Of a stretch of DNA of 64,000 bases, positions 25,601 to 39,700 are shown one piece after another. The position numbers and the translations under genes are program-made. The notes below the pieces were generated by a model. That model saw nothing but the letters and a program-made list of their open reading frames with translations, was not told the origin of the DNA and ran no database searches. The stretch's first letter is position 1, and every line of letters starts with the position of its first letter. Source of the stretch: Strongylocentrotus purpuratus (taxonomy: Eukaryota; Echinodermata; Echinoidea; Camarodonta; Strongylocentrotidae); NCBI RefSeq assembly GCF_000002235.5, contig NW_022145613.1, forward strand, positions 10,168,429-10,232,428, given 5' to 3'.

Positions 25601-28600
25601 AATGCGGCCTGTGCCTTTCAGACTCTACATGCAACATTTAAATAGGAGAAAGGAAAATTCGAATTATAATATACTATATATTTGTATGTTAAATTCATAC
25701 CTCAATATAAAGTCAAAGAGTGTACATTATACATGATCATGAGGACGATATTTTGATTAAGCACTTTCGTCTGTTCCAGAGTTTAATCATTGAATGGAGA
25801 GTAATTAATGAGAATTAATGGTAGTCCGTTAATTGATCACAATATATGCCACTATCAGGAAAAACATTTTTTATTATACATGTAAATGTAAATGTAGGAT
25901 TCGTGCTGGTCTCTCTAATCTGATGTTAGTGTTCAAATAATGATGAGCGTTTGTGAGAAAAAATATAAGGAAAAATAAAAAGTAAAAAAATAGATTAGTA
26001 ATCAGATAAAAGAGATCCAGTCAACAACTAAATTATTCATACCCTTTTAATACCAGCAAGATTTGAAAAATAGATTTTTCCCAGTATGATTTCATGAGAA
26101 TGTGACATGTTAAAGGGATAGTTGAGTTCTGTTTTCAGACTGCAAATGCCTTCAAAGTGAATGGTTATTGCTCCTATCTTATCTATGACATTTCTAATGC
26201 CTTTTTAGAACCTAAAATTGCTATGAAGGTAATTTTAGACCCAAAAATGTGTGAAATTTAGCCAATAGGATCATACCAATTCAGCTCCACTTAACAAAAA
26301 ACATGGTGACCGTTAATTAATTATTTAATCAAAAATAACAATACATGGTTGTGCGTAATATAAGCAACACGAAAATGCCCCCCCAAAAAAACAAAAAAAG
26401 AAGCCAACATCGGCATTGGCTGAAATACGATGTAAAAGCTGTTATTTCGTTTTTTCCACAGTTTTTTCAAATTTTTCAAAATATTTAATATTTGTGGTGG
26501 TACGAAATCGTTATATTTATGGATATTTCAGCCGCCTCTGAACCGATTTTGATCAACCAAAGATGATTTTGTCATTTAAATATTATGTTCTTTCAAATTT
26601 GACACTCAGTTTGTCATTATCTCACAAAAAATTATTATGTGTAGTGCCCTCTGCAACAGAACTCAACTATCCCTTTAAAGCTTACATCTAAAAATATGCA
26701 ACATAGGCCCTAATTCAACCAGTCAACCTTTCATTCTTTAGTAACAATCAACAACAACAAAATTAGAGAGTATCAGTAGTGTGATGGAATACGGACTCAA
26801 AGGATTTATGTGACTTCTAGTTTAAACACGTTGCTGCAATTCAATGATGAAACAAAGGAGACATCCGTTTAACTCATGTTGGTTCCTTTATTGTGACACT
26901 GTCGTGGACCATCATTGGAAAGTGAAGAGAAATTCAACAACTGTGTGGGATAATTCCTGCAAAATACAACAAATGAAAACACTAATAAATACATGTTCTT
27001 GCAATACGTTTAACACTTAGAAATCCAATTTCCACATATACTCAAGTTCCATTCTTGTGTCAGTAAATCTAAACTTTATAATTATAAATATATGCCAACT
27101 TTCGATAAACCACAAATCTTTAAAGAAGCATAAGTGAATAACCATAGAAAAAGAATAATCAATAACACAAACAAGAAACTTTCTCAAGCCCTAAAACGAG
27201 ACTAACAATCATAAGCTTATCACGTTATCTCTAAAATGATATTCATCCGCACATTAAATCGTGCGTGAAGAGGTTCTCGTAACTAAGATACCTTCACACG
27301 TACATACGCAAGTAAACATAGTTTGGTCTTAACTTATTCGAAGTCTACCCATGCTCATAACTAAGTTAAATTCACATATCATCTTCCTGACAACCATCAA
27401 TTTTAAACTACTTTATCTTTTCACAAAGGAAAAAGGTCTTCAAAAGACCGTCTAAACTATCAATCAAACTTTCAACGAATCCATGTTCGCGATTCGTTTA
27501 AGGTCACTACACACATTCATATAGGTTATCGCTTCCATAGTGCAACTGTAATCTCTATAACTTGCAACTACTTTCAGTGGCATTTTACAGCACTCTATTA
27601 TAAGAGATATAACTCAATGAATAAACATACCTTAAGGATTATCTAAATAGTTCCCATCTCAACATAGAAATGCAGGAACTGCAAGCAAACTGCTAAACTG
27701 TTAGCGACTGTCGTCGCTTTAAGTGAACTGCTATTACGTAGATAACAACTATCGTCTTCCCCTTCTTCTCCGAACTATTTCTTCTAGTCTCGTCACAAGT
27801 CTTAAAAATAACTTTCAGAACAAGAAAGGAGTCATTCCATGACAAGTAGTATGTACTTGTTCATGAACAAAGTAGAAATATGCTTTACTATATTTTCACT
27901 ATTTTCTATTAGCACATTGTAGTATTTATTGTCTGATGGCATTTCATGAAATGACATTGTGCCATTTGCTTATCACTAAATAAGTAATTCGTCCCCTGAC
28001 TGGCAGAAGGGCGTTAGCTCAAATTTCAGGTAAAAAATGAAGCGCTAAGGAGAAGGGCGTTAGCACTAAATTGCCTCAAACTTTTACAATGTATAAACCT
28101 GACTTATTTGCACACAAAACTTGCGGCTGTGTTCTACTATAACATTTATATTACGGTAGTCTTTAAGTTTTAAACCAATTTTCAGGACGGAAAGCAGTTT
28201 AAATATAAAACAAAATTTTAAATGCGATTAATTCAAAAAGTAGTTTTTAAGTCACACGCGCGCTAACGCTCTTCTGCAAGCCGGGGGACGAATTGTTATA
28301 TACCGGTAACAGTAGTCTAATTCCTCAGTACATTAATATATCCTTCATATGCATATCTTTTCTATGCTTTTGAATAAAAGCAGTTTGTCATTCTGTCTCA
28401 TTTATTTCCATGGGAGTTGCATACATATATCCAAAACTTACCATGGAATAATATTTCTCTTGCTGTTATATAGTTTCTGATGACCAAGCTGGAGGACTAG
28501 GGCGGGATGACTCCACCCCTCTGTTTGAGCAGTCACCAGCCAGCACCCCCAGTGAGCTGGCCAGTCCTACCAATGAGAACCTCAACATCGATGATGCAGA

Positions 28601-31600
28601 GAGGGAAAGGCTCAAAACAGAACTTGCAGAGGTAAAAATATATTACAAACTGTAGTAGTTCTTGTCATACCTTCTGAGATTTTCATATACTTTTCTTAAA
28701 TGGGTGGATTTACTCTGCCTTTACTTGGCCACACACATTCTCAAGGTGGACTTCCCCTTCATTGCTACCAGGACTAAACTCGATAAGCTTCACTTTTTCT
28801 AGCCCCGTCTACATTATTTACTTTTTTAAAATGTTTTAATGTTTGATGTTTGTTAAGTAGATTTTCCTTGTTGTTTTTTGTTCACCGGTATGTACCGGTA
28901 TCTGTTTATCATAAGCTTTATGTGTCAAATGTGTACAAAGTATTTTCTTACCTTAAATTTTTCTGGTTTTTAATGTGGAAAATAAATGAAATAAAATGAA
29001 ATATGAAAAGACTTTCAAGAGTGATGAAAAACACATTTTTACTAAAATGTCTGTGTTTAATCTTAAAAGCAATTTTCAATATATTACAGACAGCTTTAGT
29101 CACTCTCTGAAATCAATACAGTGGAATCTGCTTTAGCAAGCACCTGTATAGAAAAGACCACCTGTCTATGAAGACCACATTTTACATTTTTTGTGTTTTC
29201 CTTCAGCAGCTAGTGCCTCTCATTGAAATGTGTATTAGAGGGACCTGTTCTTAAAGCCATTCTGTACTAGTTTACAGGAGGGATTAGACCACCCTGCAAA
29301 GTCACTTGACAGGTGGTTAACTCATCAAATCAGCTCTCACTTAACATAAGAAAAAGAGGATGGGGGACCAATGGTCACCGATTAGGCATTGTTTGCCATA
29401 TAGAGGGTGCAAGTAGCTATAAGTAGTGCAGTAGGCCTTTAAAGACCACCTGCCCATAGAGACTACATTGTACTTTTCCTGTACCTCCCTTGAGTGTTCT
29501 TTACATCTAGATTCCTCTGTATTGTAATTGTCAATATAAACTGATGTTGCTTCTTTCAGGTCGAGTTGGATGTAGAAGCCCTGAGACAGACACTGAGAGC
29601 CAAGGAGATGAGAGCAAAGGAGATCAGAAGAAAACTGGGTATCACCCAAGTAGCAGTACTCAAGAGTGACGTCAGGGCAGGATGGACAAACTTCAAACAG
29701 TCTAGCGCGTACGTATCCCATCATGAACTCGTAAAAAACAAAGTTATTCAAATCATATACAGGAAAAATATTTATGGATAGAATGTGGGCAAGTGGTATT
29801 GGGACACTTGCTTCTGTGACGATTCCAAATTGTCACCCTCGACCCTTGACCCAACACTTTTCCAACCTGTAACCCTAACCCTACACCTAAAACCTGGAGC
29901 AATTGTCACAGGAGCAAATGAGGGATCGATGGGTCAATGTACATACTGACTACTTTGTTTAATAGTTACCCAACCTGGAACTACTTAATTTAAGACAGCT
30001 CTTCTTCTCTGAGGTCCTTTTCATCATTAATAAGTCCTCCCTCGTGATCACCATCCGCGGTTTAATATCCACAAGGTGTATTATTCGAGAACCAACAACA
30101 TTGTACTATAATAATGCAAGATTATAGTTACTGTAGGAAGAACCTAGCTGACATGGCTCTTTATATACCCGAAAAATTAAAGCAATTTTGCAGGTTCTTG
30201 CTTTATTTCAAGCCCTGACAACTACATTTATTTCAGGCATCCTTTATTTGTAAAGAAAAAAAGAAGGGGAGGGGGGGGGGGGCTTCATAAGTCAGGATAT
30301 AATTTTAGTGAAGACAAGTAAATATCCTGTATGTGTGAGAACTAATAACTCTTTGCCCTTTTTTTATGGCATTTGTGCTCAATTTAACAATAAACAAAGG
30401 TATAAAGTCTCAATTTAAATTTTGACGATTCATAGTTTGTTAAAAATTCAAAGAAAACCAGAGATCCTTTGCCATGTTCTGTTTCCCTGAAACTTTGAAA
30501 TACAGGCAATCAGATTTAGGATGATTGTGGTGTCAAAGTCCTTTGTATCGTTATTTTGTTATTCTTGTGCTTGAGTCAGGTTTACTAGTTTATCATACCC
30601 TTACATGTTTTTTTTCTCTGGTTTAATTTTTGTAATATTTCTTTGTTAACTATCTGTTTTGTATTTTACATTATGTATTTCAAGTTTTCATTTGCTGTCA
30701 ATGCACATCCAATTTTAGAATTGGAATATTTTGTCAAATTTTAGATTTTAAAAATTCTTACACTATAGTCATATAAACAATGTTTTGAATACATCATCTC
30801 TTGATCCTAGTATTTTGCGCAAAACTTCCATTTTTTGCACAAAGTACTTGATATATATAACAGCACATCTCTGTCCTTATTTTGCAGGTTTTTTTAAAGC
30901 TACAGTAAGTGGTTCATTAAATAGAATATTTAAACTTAAAGGGAAAATAAGATGCAAATCCTCCAAATTTTCAAAGATAACATGAATGCTTAGCCTTTTT
31001 TTTCCAATTGGCAAACATTTAGGCACAATACTTGTACATTGATCTAATTTTAAAAGCTGAAATTTGTAGAAAGATGTAAGAAAATGCTTTCATTGCCAAT
31101 TTGAAGAGCAACACCTAAAACCTCCTTTAATACGATATTCCTCCTAGAAGAGCTACCGTGATGTACATGTACAGTGAACTTTTGAAATCAAGGGTGAAAA
31201 ACAACGTTATATCACATCTACATTCATCATTTATGTTGTGCTCAAAATACAACCGAATCAAAAGATAAATGTATTCAAAATTCTTTAATGGACATTGTAT
31301 ATGACCTAAGCCAATATTTGTTTACCTTCCCCTTACTGTATGTCAATGTGCATTGATGGGCCTTTGTATAATTTTGCTCACCTTGACATTTTATCTAATA
31401 TGTGACCCTTACCAACATTATTCTGCCTTTCCTATATATGTATTGATGTTATGTGTATTGATGGGTTACGTATTTGACCTTGTGCTAACCTTGACCTTTG
31501 CCCTCTAGCTATGTGAATACGTCCACCAAGATATCCGGGTGGAACGAATCCATCACATCGTCAGAGGCGTATGTACAGCAACCCTTTTTTATGCCACCTT

Positions 31601-33744
31601 CCCTTCCTTAATAATTCCTCTCCAGTTGCTCATTGGTTCTTCTTAATTCTGCCTCTTTTCCCCCGCATCCTTGCACCTGCATCTCAGAGACTCAGACCCC
31701 ATTCATATGTGACGGGTTGAATCTAGATCAATCCAGATCAATCCAGATCCATCCAGATCCATCCAGAAGCAAAACAAGCATTATTAAAGCATGGTGGTGC
31801 CTTTTGGGGGCATGGTTTCACTAGTTTTCGCTCACTTTCAATATTTTTTTTTGCAGCTACATTTTGTAAAGTACAGTTGCACGCCAAATAAACCTTTAGG
31901 GACATTCTGAATTAAGGTTAACTTCATAAGGCTACTCTTAGGATATCTCCTTCAGTATAATGATATTAATAGTAATAATACTAATAATAATTATAATAAC
32001 AATAATGATAATAATTAATAATGATAAAAATAATATTAATGAAAATAATATACAGGTATCTTGTTTACCCATGCAGGGTAGCTTTATTAGTATTCATACT
32101 GTTCTCCCTGAGGACCTTGCATTCATATTACATAATTATTATCAATGAAGCATACATGTACTTGGACCCCATAGCAAAACTAAAGGCACTATACTACAGA
32201 ACTTGATGTGTATAATTCAAATACACTAATTGCATTGGTCTAGATTGGTCTGGATAACAATACATATGAATGTGATCTCTCCTGCATCATCCCTTTTGCA
32301 TCATGTCTACAGCATCGTACTTTCTTAACCTATGATATATGTGTTGTACATTTGTTGGGTACAAGTTGGAATCTCATCACATGGTATCATCCAAAGTTTC
32401 ATGTTTACATTGTGCACATTCATATAATGGTCCAAATTCACAACGGAGGTTTCATTCAACCCAATATCTCGCTGGTTTAAACCACCACTGTGGGCCAAAA
32501 TAAAGCATATATAGGGAAGGTTAAAATTGTAGGTGTATCAACTATTGGACTTGAGGACGCCCACCACTTTGCTAGTGTTGGTAATAAACCATGGGTTCAA
32601 ATAAACCTCTTTCATGCCACTATGTAACCTATCCCATTTGCAACCAATATCAAAAGTACATGAAGCTTCAGAAATCCAACTTATATATTTCAAATAAATA
32701 AACCAAATAACACGATAGTTTGTTATTTGATTGGCTACATGTACATGTACATGTCGGCTACATGTACATGTTGAAACGCAAATAACAACTTCCAATGCAG
32801 GCTTAATCTAACCAGCAACAATTTTGCTTGATTAAAAGTGTGTATGAAAGGTAAGAGTATTTTAGATCCATATAGGCTTCAATACAAGGTACATGTATGT
32901 AAGAATTTCTACAGCAAGAGGTAGAAAATCTAGTGAAGTTACATGGATGACTGCATGGATGGGCTTTCTCTACAGATTGGTGCACATACATTCATCATGG
33001 TCTGGATTATGGGTTAAATTGCATGTTGATGTTTCCCTTTGAGCCTTTCATGGCTGTTTAATGGGCCTTTACTATCACTCTGTTTGATCATGCGGCTACA
33101 GTATTTTCTGGTTGTTTGGATACAGCATGGGTCAAAGGACTTTTCTATCTTTCCCCCATTGGAGGGGGCGGGGTCATTGATTTCCAGATATTAAAGGGGA
33201 AGTCCACCCTGATATGATCTTGTTTTTAGTGAGTAAAAGCAGAAAAATGATAGAAAAATCGAATGCATGTTTGAGCAATATCTGATTAAATATATTGAAG
33301 GGTAGGAATTGTTTAAGTTGTCAGTGAAACACAAATAGGCAACATTGTGAAGTGTCTTGTGAGCTCTTCTCCAATTTGAGGTGTACAGAAAATTCAATGA
33401 ACTTAAATTTTCTTAGTTATTGATGACGGAATAGACTTGTTTCATACAGAAAAAACAAATTTGTAATAATTATATTTAGGGTGAATGTATGATTCAAAAT
33501 TTTATTAAAGGGAAACTATAAATTGTTTAAGTTTTTAGTACGGGGCAAGGGGGGGGGGGGGTAGCAAGAAATGTCACAGAGTTGCCAAATTGTGTTAGAT
33601 TGATCATACCTTCAAATATTCAGAAACTTCCTTATTTTTAATCGCTTTTTCGCTCAAACTTTCACAGACCTGTTTCTCTCATTTTTCTGCTTCTATTAAA
33701 GCCAACTTGATATCAGGGTGGACTTCCCCTTTAAATATGGTGAA

Positions 33745-33779
<35 letters not shown>

Positions 33780-36700
33780 CATCCCTCTTTTCTATTTTTC
33801 TCACTACATGTACTTGTTATTTGCAAGGAAAGGGGGGTCCAGGATTTTTAGTTGAAAAAGTATGAGTAATTATATTCTCTATGATCCTCTACAGGTGAAT
33901 GAAATCATTGATTTTCAGTTTATAAAAAGACCTTTTTTAAAGAGAATACTTTGTTTAGTGCCAGTATTCTTTTACCGTACTGTAATATTTATAATCTGTA
34001 GGTTGTCAATTTGATGTAATCCCAACCAGCTGTATACAAGTGGAATGATGCAAGACAAAGTCATCAGATATGCTGCTGAACTGATAATTAATACGGAAAT
34101 GCATACAAGAAATACAAGCATAACACACTAATTACTAATGACAAATGATAATAAATAATAAATGACTAAATTTTCTCATACAGGCTGGTGCAACAGCGGC
34201 AGAGACAACACGCAGTGCTGCTTAATTAATGTACTTCATGTGCTTATCATATCTTTAATGATTTACATACATGTACATTGCAGACAAATTTAAATACACA
34301 TACTGCACATGGACAAATTCATCATTGTATGTTCTCAGTCCTTTTGCAGCTTGAATTTTTCCCCTCAATTCTGGACCACTCATAAAATGCACAAAAGCTG
34401 CTACAGTAGCACATGAATTTCTTTTGTTTACTTTTTACAGTGCTCTGTTTGGCTGCAGAAGGCAATCCCTTTATTCTTATAGAGAACCGAGTTTAAAAGA
34501 TGTCTGCAGTATGGCACAGTGATGTTATTCTCTGATAATGATCACTTTGAAGTTTGTCAAATTTCAAATCGATCTGTAGTCTTCAGCCCACTCTAAATAT
34601 ACTTTTAAATGGCAAAATGGAGGAATTACTATCTTGTAACTTTCCCTTGTTTTTGTGATTTTGCTGCAATTCTCTAGGTTTGTTTGGACAAGTACCAAAG
34701 TTAAAACTTGGAATGAATCTGTAACACAGTCCGAAGTGTAAGTTGGTCACATCCAGCATCAAAATTGTTGAGTGATCGTAAAAAGATGCTGTGAACTAAT
34801 TCAAACTTTTCAAAATATATCTTTAAGAATTAGAGATACATGAATGCATTCTCATCTGGTCTTCGTTTTGATTAACCCAAATTATTAAAGCATGCCTGCA
34901 TGTACATGATTGAGTTTTATTTCTCATAAGTATCTTAATATATTCATGAAACAGGGAAAGGAAGGGAACTTGGTCCGTGATAATAGTGCAGGAGAGATAT
35001 AAAGGATAGAACGAAACAATGAAAGCAAAATGTGTACATGACCATACATATTTATAGTCAGGGTTTAAAAACTGAAATGCAGTATCATTATTGACCGAAA
35101 TGCGGTATTGTACAGTAATACTAGGCAAGGAATTTCAAAATTCATTCTGTGATTTATTTTACTCCACCATTAATTAAGTGTTTTCAATTTTCAATTTCAA
35201 GGTATTGCTTTAACCTTGAGAAAAGAAAAAAGATGATATGAAAAGCCCTGTCATGACTCATGACTGTTGACACCTCTGCTGGTTCTGCCCCCCCCCCCCT
35301 AAACCAACCGGGAAAAAAAGAAAAAAAGAGGAAGAAGAAGAAAGACAGTGCATGTTTTACTCTATGTCATTGAATGCTGCATTCATCTAGTTTCTGAGCA
35401 ATGCGGTCAACTGCAATCATTTTTGTCAACAACATATCGCTAACAATTATCTAATGCATAATACCGGTAATTAATGGCGAAGGCAGCATCTTCCAAGCAG
35501 TATAAAATAACCTGAAGATCACTAGAAATTAATAACTTTCATAGCTTACAAATTAATTCATGTGTTCAATATTACAGGAATACAGCATTTATTAAAATGT
35601 TTAATATGTTTGAATAAAAGTGCTAATGAATTTACTCTTTCAACCATGCCATATGTCATTATTTTCACTATATTATAATCATCGCTTTGCAACAAACAAT
35701 ATTTTCAAAATCTTACCTTGTTTCAAATACATTGTATTTCCATGAATCATTTTCCAAACCATGTATCACTTTCGTTCATAAAATGATAATTGTCTTTGTT
35801 CATATCATAGATGCTTTCATCAATGACATTAATATGCCATTTAATACTTATGCTTCCTAATTCTAACTTTAGATAATAAAGATAACTTTATAGAGAGGAT
35901 CAAACTAAACATTTGTAGCAAGTTGTTTTCAAGAAAAGTAGAAAATGGGAAATGTGGCTAAACATTTTTTTTTTTTTTTTTAATTTAAAAAAAACATGCT
36001 TTAGAGAGCTGTTTTACATAGTTTTGAAAATGTAAATTTCTATGGGAACATCTCTGATCTATTTCTGTTAACTTCAGTCTTCATTGAGAGCAATTCTGCT
36101 TTATCTAGGGGTTTAGCTTTCATTCATGTAAATGCACAAACAGTCTACATAACCTGCCTTTTAAACTCATTTTACAGATTTTTGTCAAGACTTTGAGTTA
36201 TAAAAAGACATGCAAGCTGTTTTTATGCACAGTCAAACCAAGGAAAGCATCATGAATTATTCTTCATTAATCATTACCATTTTTCTTTTTCAAATAACAT
36301 CTTCTTTCACTTTTTTGTTAAATCATTTTATTCATCAGCCCATATGCATGGACATCTACATCTCCTGATACACACTGATGCTGTACAATATGTTATTACA
36401 TGTACCTTTTTATTATGATACATTGTAAATGTATCACAGAATAATTTCACTATTAAACAATGATGAAAGTAATGGAAGTCTAGTACTCTACGCATTAAAT
36501 GGCTAATTAAAACTATGCTCATTTGCAAGAAAATAACAAAATGGAGATTTTATATCATTTTTTAATCATTTCTAAAATTGTATCCATAGAATTAAAGTAA
36601 TGACCTAAAAGTGAAACCTGTTCTTAAGAAGATGAACAGTTATGAACATTGAGTAAAAGTATATTAAAACATATTGCTTTACATTGATTTCTTGACATAA

Positions 36701-39700
36701 TTTGATTATAAGCATAATAGGCCTTTGGAATTCAGGAACAGAGCAATAGTCTTGTTCATCATAGAAACGCATAAACCCATTGCAACCAGGACCCCATTTC
36801 ACAAAACTTTTCATCAGTGAAAAATGACAGTTTATGTTAATATAAGCTACTGAAATCCTTGCTTCTGATTGGTTAACAGCAGATTTGCCACTGATTTTTG
36901 TCATTTTTCATTGAAAAAAGGCTTTGTGAAACACCCCCTGATGTATTAAGCCTATTGGAACTGGAGGATCCAGTATTGAGAAATAACCACAAACTCCATT
37001 GATATCATCCAAATTAATTAAGGAATAAAAGTAATTTACAGACATGTTGTTTCTTCTACCTTTCCCAGGTATAACAAGACCAAGACGGGATTCCAGAGCG
37101 CGGGGCAGAAGACGGGGGCAGCCTTCAGCAGCTTCGGTTCGGCCGTCACCAAGAAGCTGGGTGAAGTCAGGGAATCAACAGCGTTCAAGTCGTTTGAGGA
37201 TAAGGTGTCGACAACGGCAACGACACTAAAGGTTCGGATGAATTTTTCAAACCAAGAAGCTCAATTGATGTGTAGTTATCTAATTGTTTGATGGAATGTT
37301 GTATTATCCTTGAATTGGTTACTCCTGCCATTTTGCATAAAATATAGTATTCCCTCTACAACAAACATAACAGTGAAGACAGAGGGGTGTATTACAGGCC
37401 GGACTTTGTTGCATGAAAAGTACCCCTTTACCGAAGATTTTGGGAACATGAATGCGGTCCCTCCAACCTGGGAGTAGGGGGGGGGGGAGGGGCGATGAAA
37501 ATCATATTGCATCTGGCTCTGCTAACATTTCATTTACCGGTAATACAAATTTGATGTCCAAATTTATTATTTTGATGTGGTCAGTGGTTAAAAATATAAA
37601 AATTGGTTATGAGGGCATTATCGAACAAATAATATTCACTTTAAGTAGTAGAGATTATTACTGCTGATCCTGTACCGGCACAATGCTTACTGTGTCCCTA
37701 TACAGGTCATTTTATGTGCAGTTGCCTCTCTCAGCCCAGGTCTAGTATCCTTAGACACCTTGTACATGTAGGCCTTTAGGATTCACTCTTTCTCATGAGC
37801 AGTTCACACAGCTGATTTAAAAGTTTATGCTGAGCTGAAGCAAGGGTGATCATTTCTAGCTCTAAAATTTGGCAATAGGGCCTGGCATTGGTTTCATTCA
37901 TGGTTTATGTAAAAGACCATAAAAATACTTTTGGCTTTTATTTTGGGTACTGGTAGATGTTTTCATTAGGAAAGTGTTGTTCCAGTTGGAGCGATATAGA
38001 CCCTCTCCCAAAGACGTTTAAATATAATTACTAGACGGAAAGCAGCACGCGCGGAAACCATGCAGACGAATGGGATTAGGCTCCGCCTCTTTTGGATCAT
38101 TTGAAGACAAAATAAGCACCCGTGGCGGCTTTCTGATTGGATAAGAGCCTCATGAATATGTATTTTATCGATAGTATCGTTTAAGAAACCGGATAATATA
38201 TTTGACCTCATTGCGTCACTTTAATTATGCAGATTTATGCACGACGCTACTACACTCGCACAAACTGAGAAGAGTTAGTTCATTGAGAATGGGTGAGTAA
38301 TTGATTGAAATATGAGTAGATTAAGTGAATTTAGTCATCAATTTTGAAAAAGCTGCAATAGTCTTCGTGATGTACGGTAATTTCGTTACATTTCGTGACA
38401 GTTTTCAACAGATTTTTGGGGAAAAGACTGGTTAAATATTGCTCTTGAAATTGCACTTTGATTTTCATCGTCATGAAGTAGTTTGACTGCGGTTTGCCGT
38501 CATTTCACCCTAGTACTCCAGTTAGGGCCCCGGGGTTCCGGCAGGCCTAGCCCGGGGAATTTCGGTGCTCATTTGCATCAAGATCAAACTTTCTAATCAA
38601 GTTTTATTTCAGATCTGATCGTCATCATGAATCTAATTCACCAATCACCGATTTAATTTAAATCTACATTTAAAGTTACACCTTAAAATAATCTACGAAG
38701 CATGATTTTTTATATAATCCAAGTCAAGTGGATTAATTCTTGATAAAATCTTTAGTAGATGTGGACTCTGATGGCTTTACTTATCAATATCGGTGCCATC
38801 CGTTCGCTCAGTTGCATCATCGGTACGCGGTGCGTGTCAACTTTATTTAGATCTAGACCAAAATTATCTGTGACCATTGATAATCAAACAACTCCAAATC
38901 CTATTCATTTAGATGTAAACCTGAAACTTATTTATAAAATATATTTAAAAAACATCAACACTAGATCTATAGGATTTGTTTATTTAATATTTAGATTTTG
39001 TGTGGGTCCAGCGTTCTTGTCAAGTTGTCATTAGACTACTACTACTAGAGTCTAGATCTAGACCTAGTCTTGACCTACTAGATCTAAATCTAGACCTAGA
39101 CCCTAGCTATCAGTGGCGTACTCGGGATTTTTTCAAGGGGGGGGGGGTTAACATTTAACATCAGGCCAAAAACTTCGCAACGACCCAGCCAGCCGCTGAA
39201 TAAGCGGAGGGGGGGGGGGGGGGGGGAGGTAAGAGGACTTTTTTTTTGGGGGGGAGTCATCTTTTTTAGGTCATCCATTCGGATTTTTTTTTTTTTAAAT
39301 TTTATTTAAAAAAAAATCAACACTCAAAAAGGGGGGGGGGGGGGTTCCAGAAAAACATACACATAAAAAAAGCTCAAGGGGGGGGGGGGGGGGGAGGGGG
39401 GGTTAACCTGCGTATGCGCCTGACCCCTATTAATTCTTTTAATATAGACTATTAGAGATTTTTTCTTCTCCAAATTGTGCAGTTCATGTTGATAAATCTA
39501 TTTGTTTGTGTAAGAGAAGACCCCTAGTCCACATTTATGTTTACTTATGTAGTCCACTTCTTCTTGTCTGTGGTCCATTAAATTGGAATGTTGATTTCCA
39601 CACCATATTAAAATTAAGGCCAACCATGACATGAAAAATAGCTTTCATGCTAGATCTATTTTTATTTTGTTAAGGAGAAAGGGACGCCTTGATTGTCATA

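Larger units (their letters stand above)
21901..28473 (+). other. TPD52: TPD52 intron before the shared exon at 28474
   Basis: About 6.6 kb without a recognisable exon. It contains a GTA/ATC-rich microsatellite patch (23070-23220), an AAAT repeat (24067-24085), a GC-box/CCAAT patch (24430-24475), TACATGTA clusters, a TTAA-flanked element (26110) and a TIR element (27986). The stretch 26750-27980 looks noncoding and I cannot classify it. Confidence 0.6.
31569..34677 (+). other. TPD52: Intron between the two versions of the duplicated TPD52 exon
   Basis: It contains a short tandem ATCCAGATC array (31720-31770), an AAT-rich patch (31960-32050), a TACATGTA cluster (32738-32772), a TTAA-flanked element (33191-33734) and a CT microsatellite (33749-33776). 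I found no third copy of the 60-nt exon. Confidence 0.6.

Noticed and set aside
26750-27980. Retroelement or LTR in this unclassified stretch
   Set aside because: No terminal repeats, coding motifs or tails could be supported by eye.
29341-29751. 136-aa minus-strand ORF overlapping a TPD52 exon
   Set aside because: Shadow of the coding exon 29560-29708 plus intron; no motif.
34010-34090. Third copy of the duplicated TPD52 exon (AAGTGGAATGATGC)
   Set aside because: Only a short resemblance to WNE; the required frame meets a stop at once.
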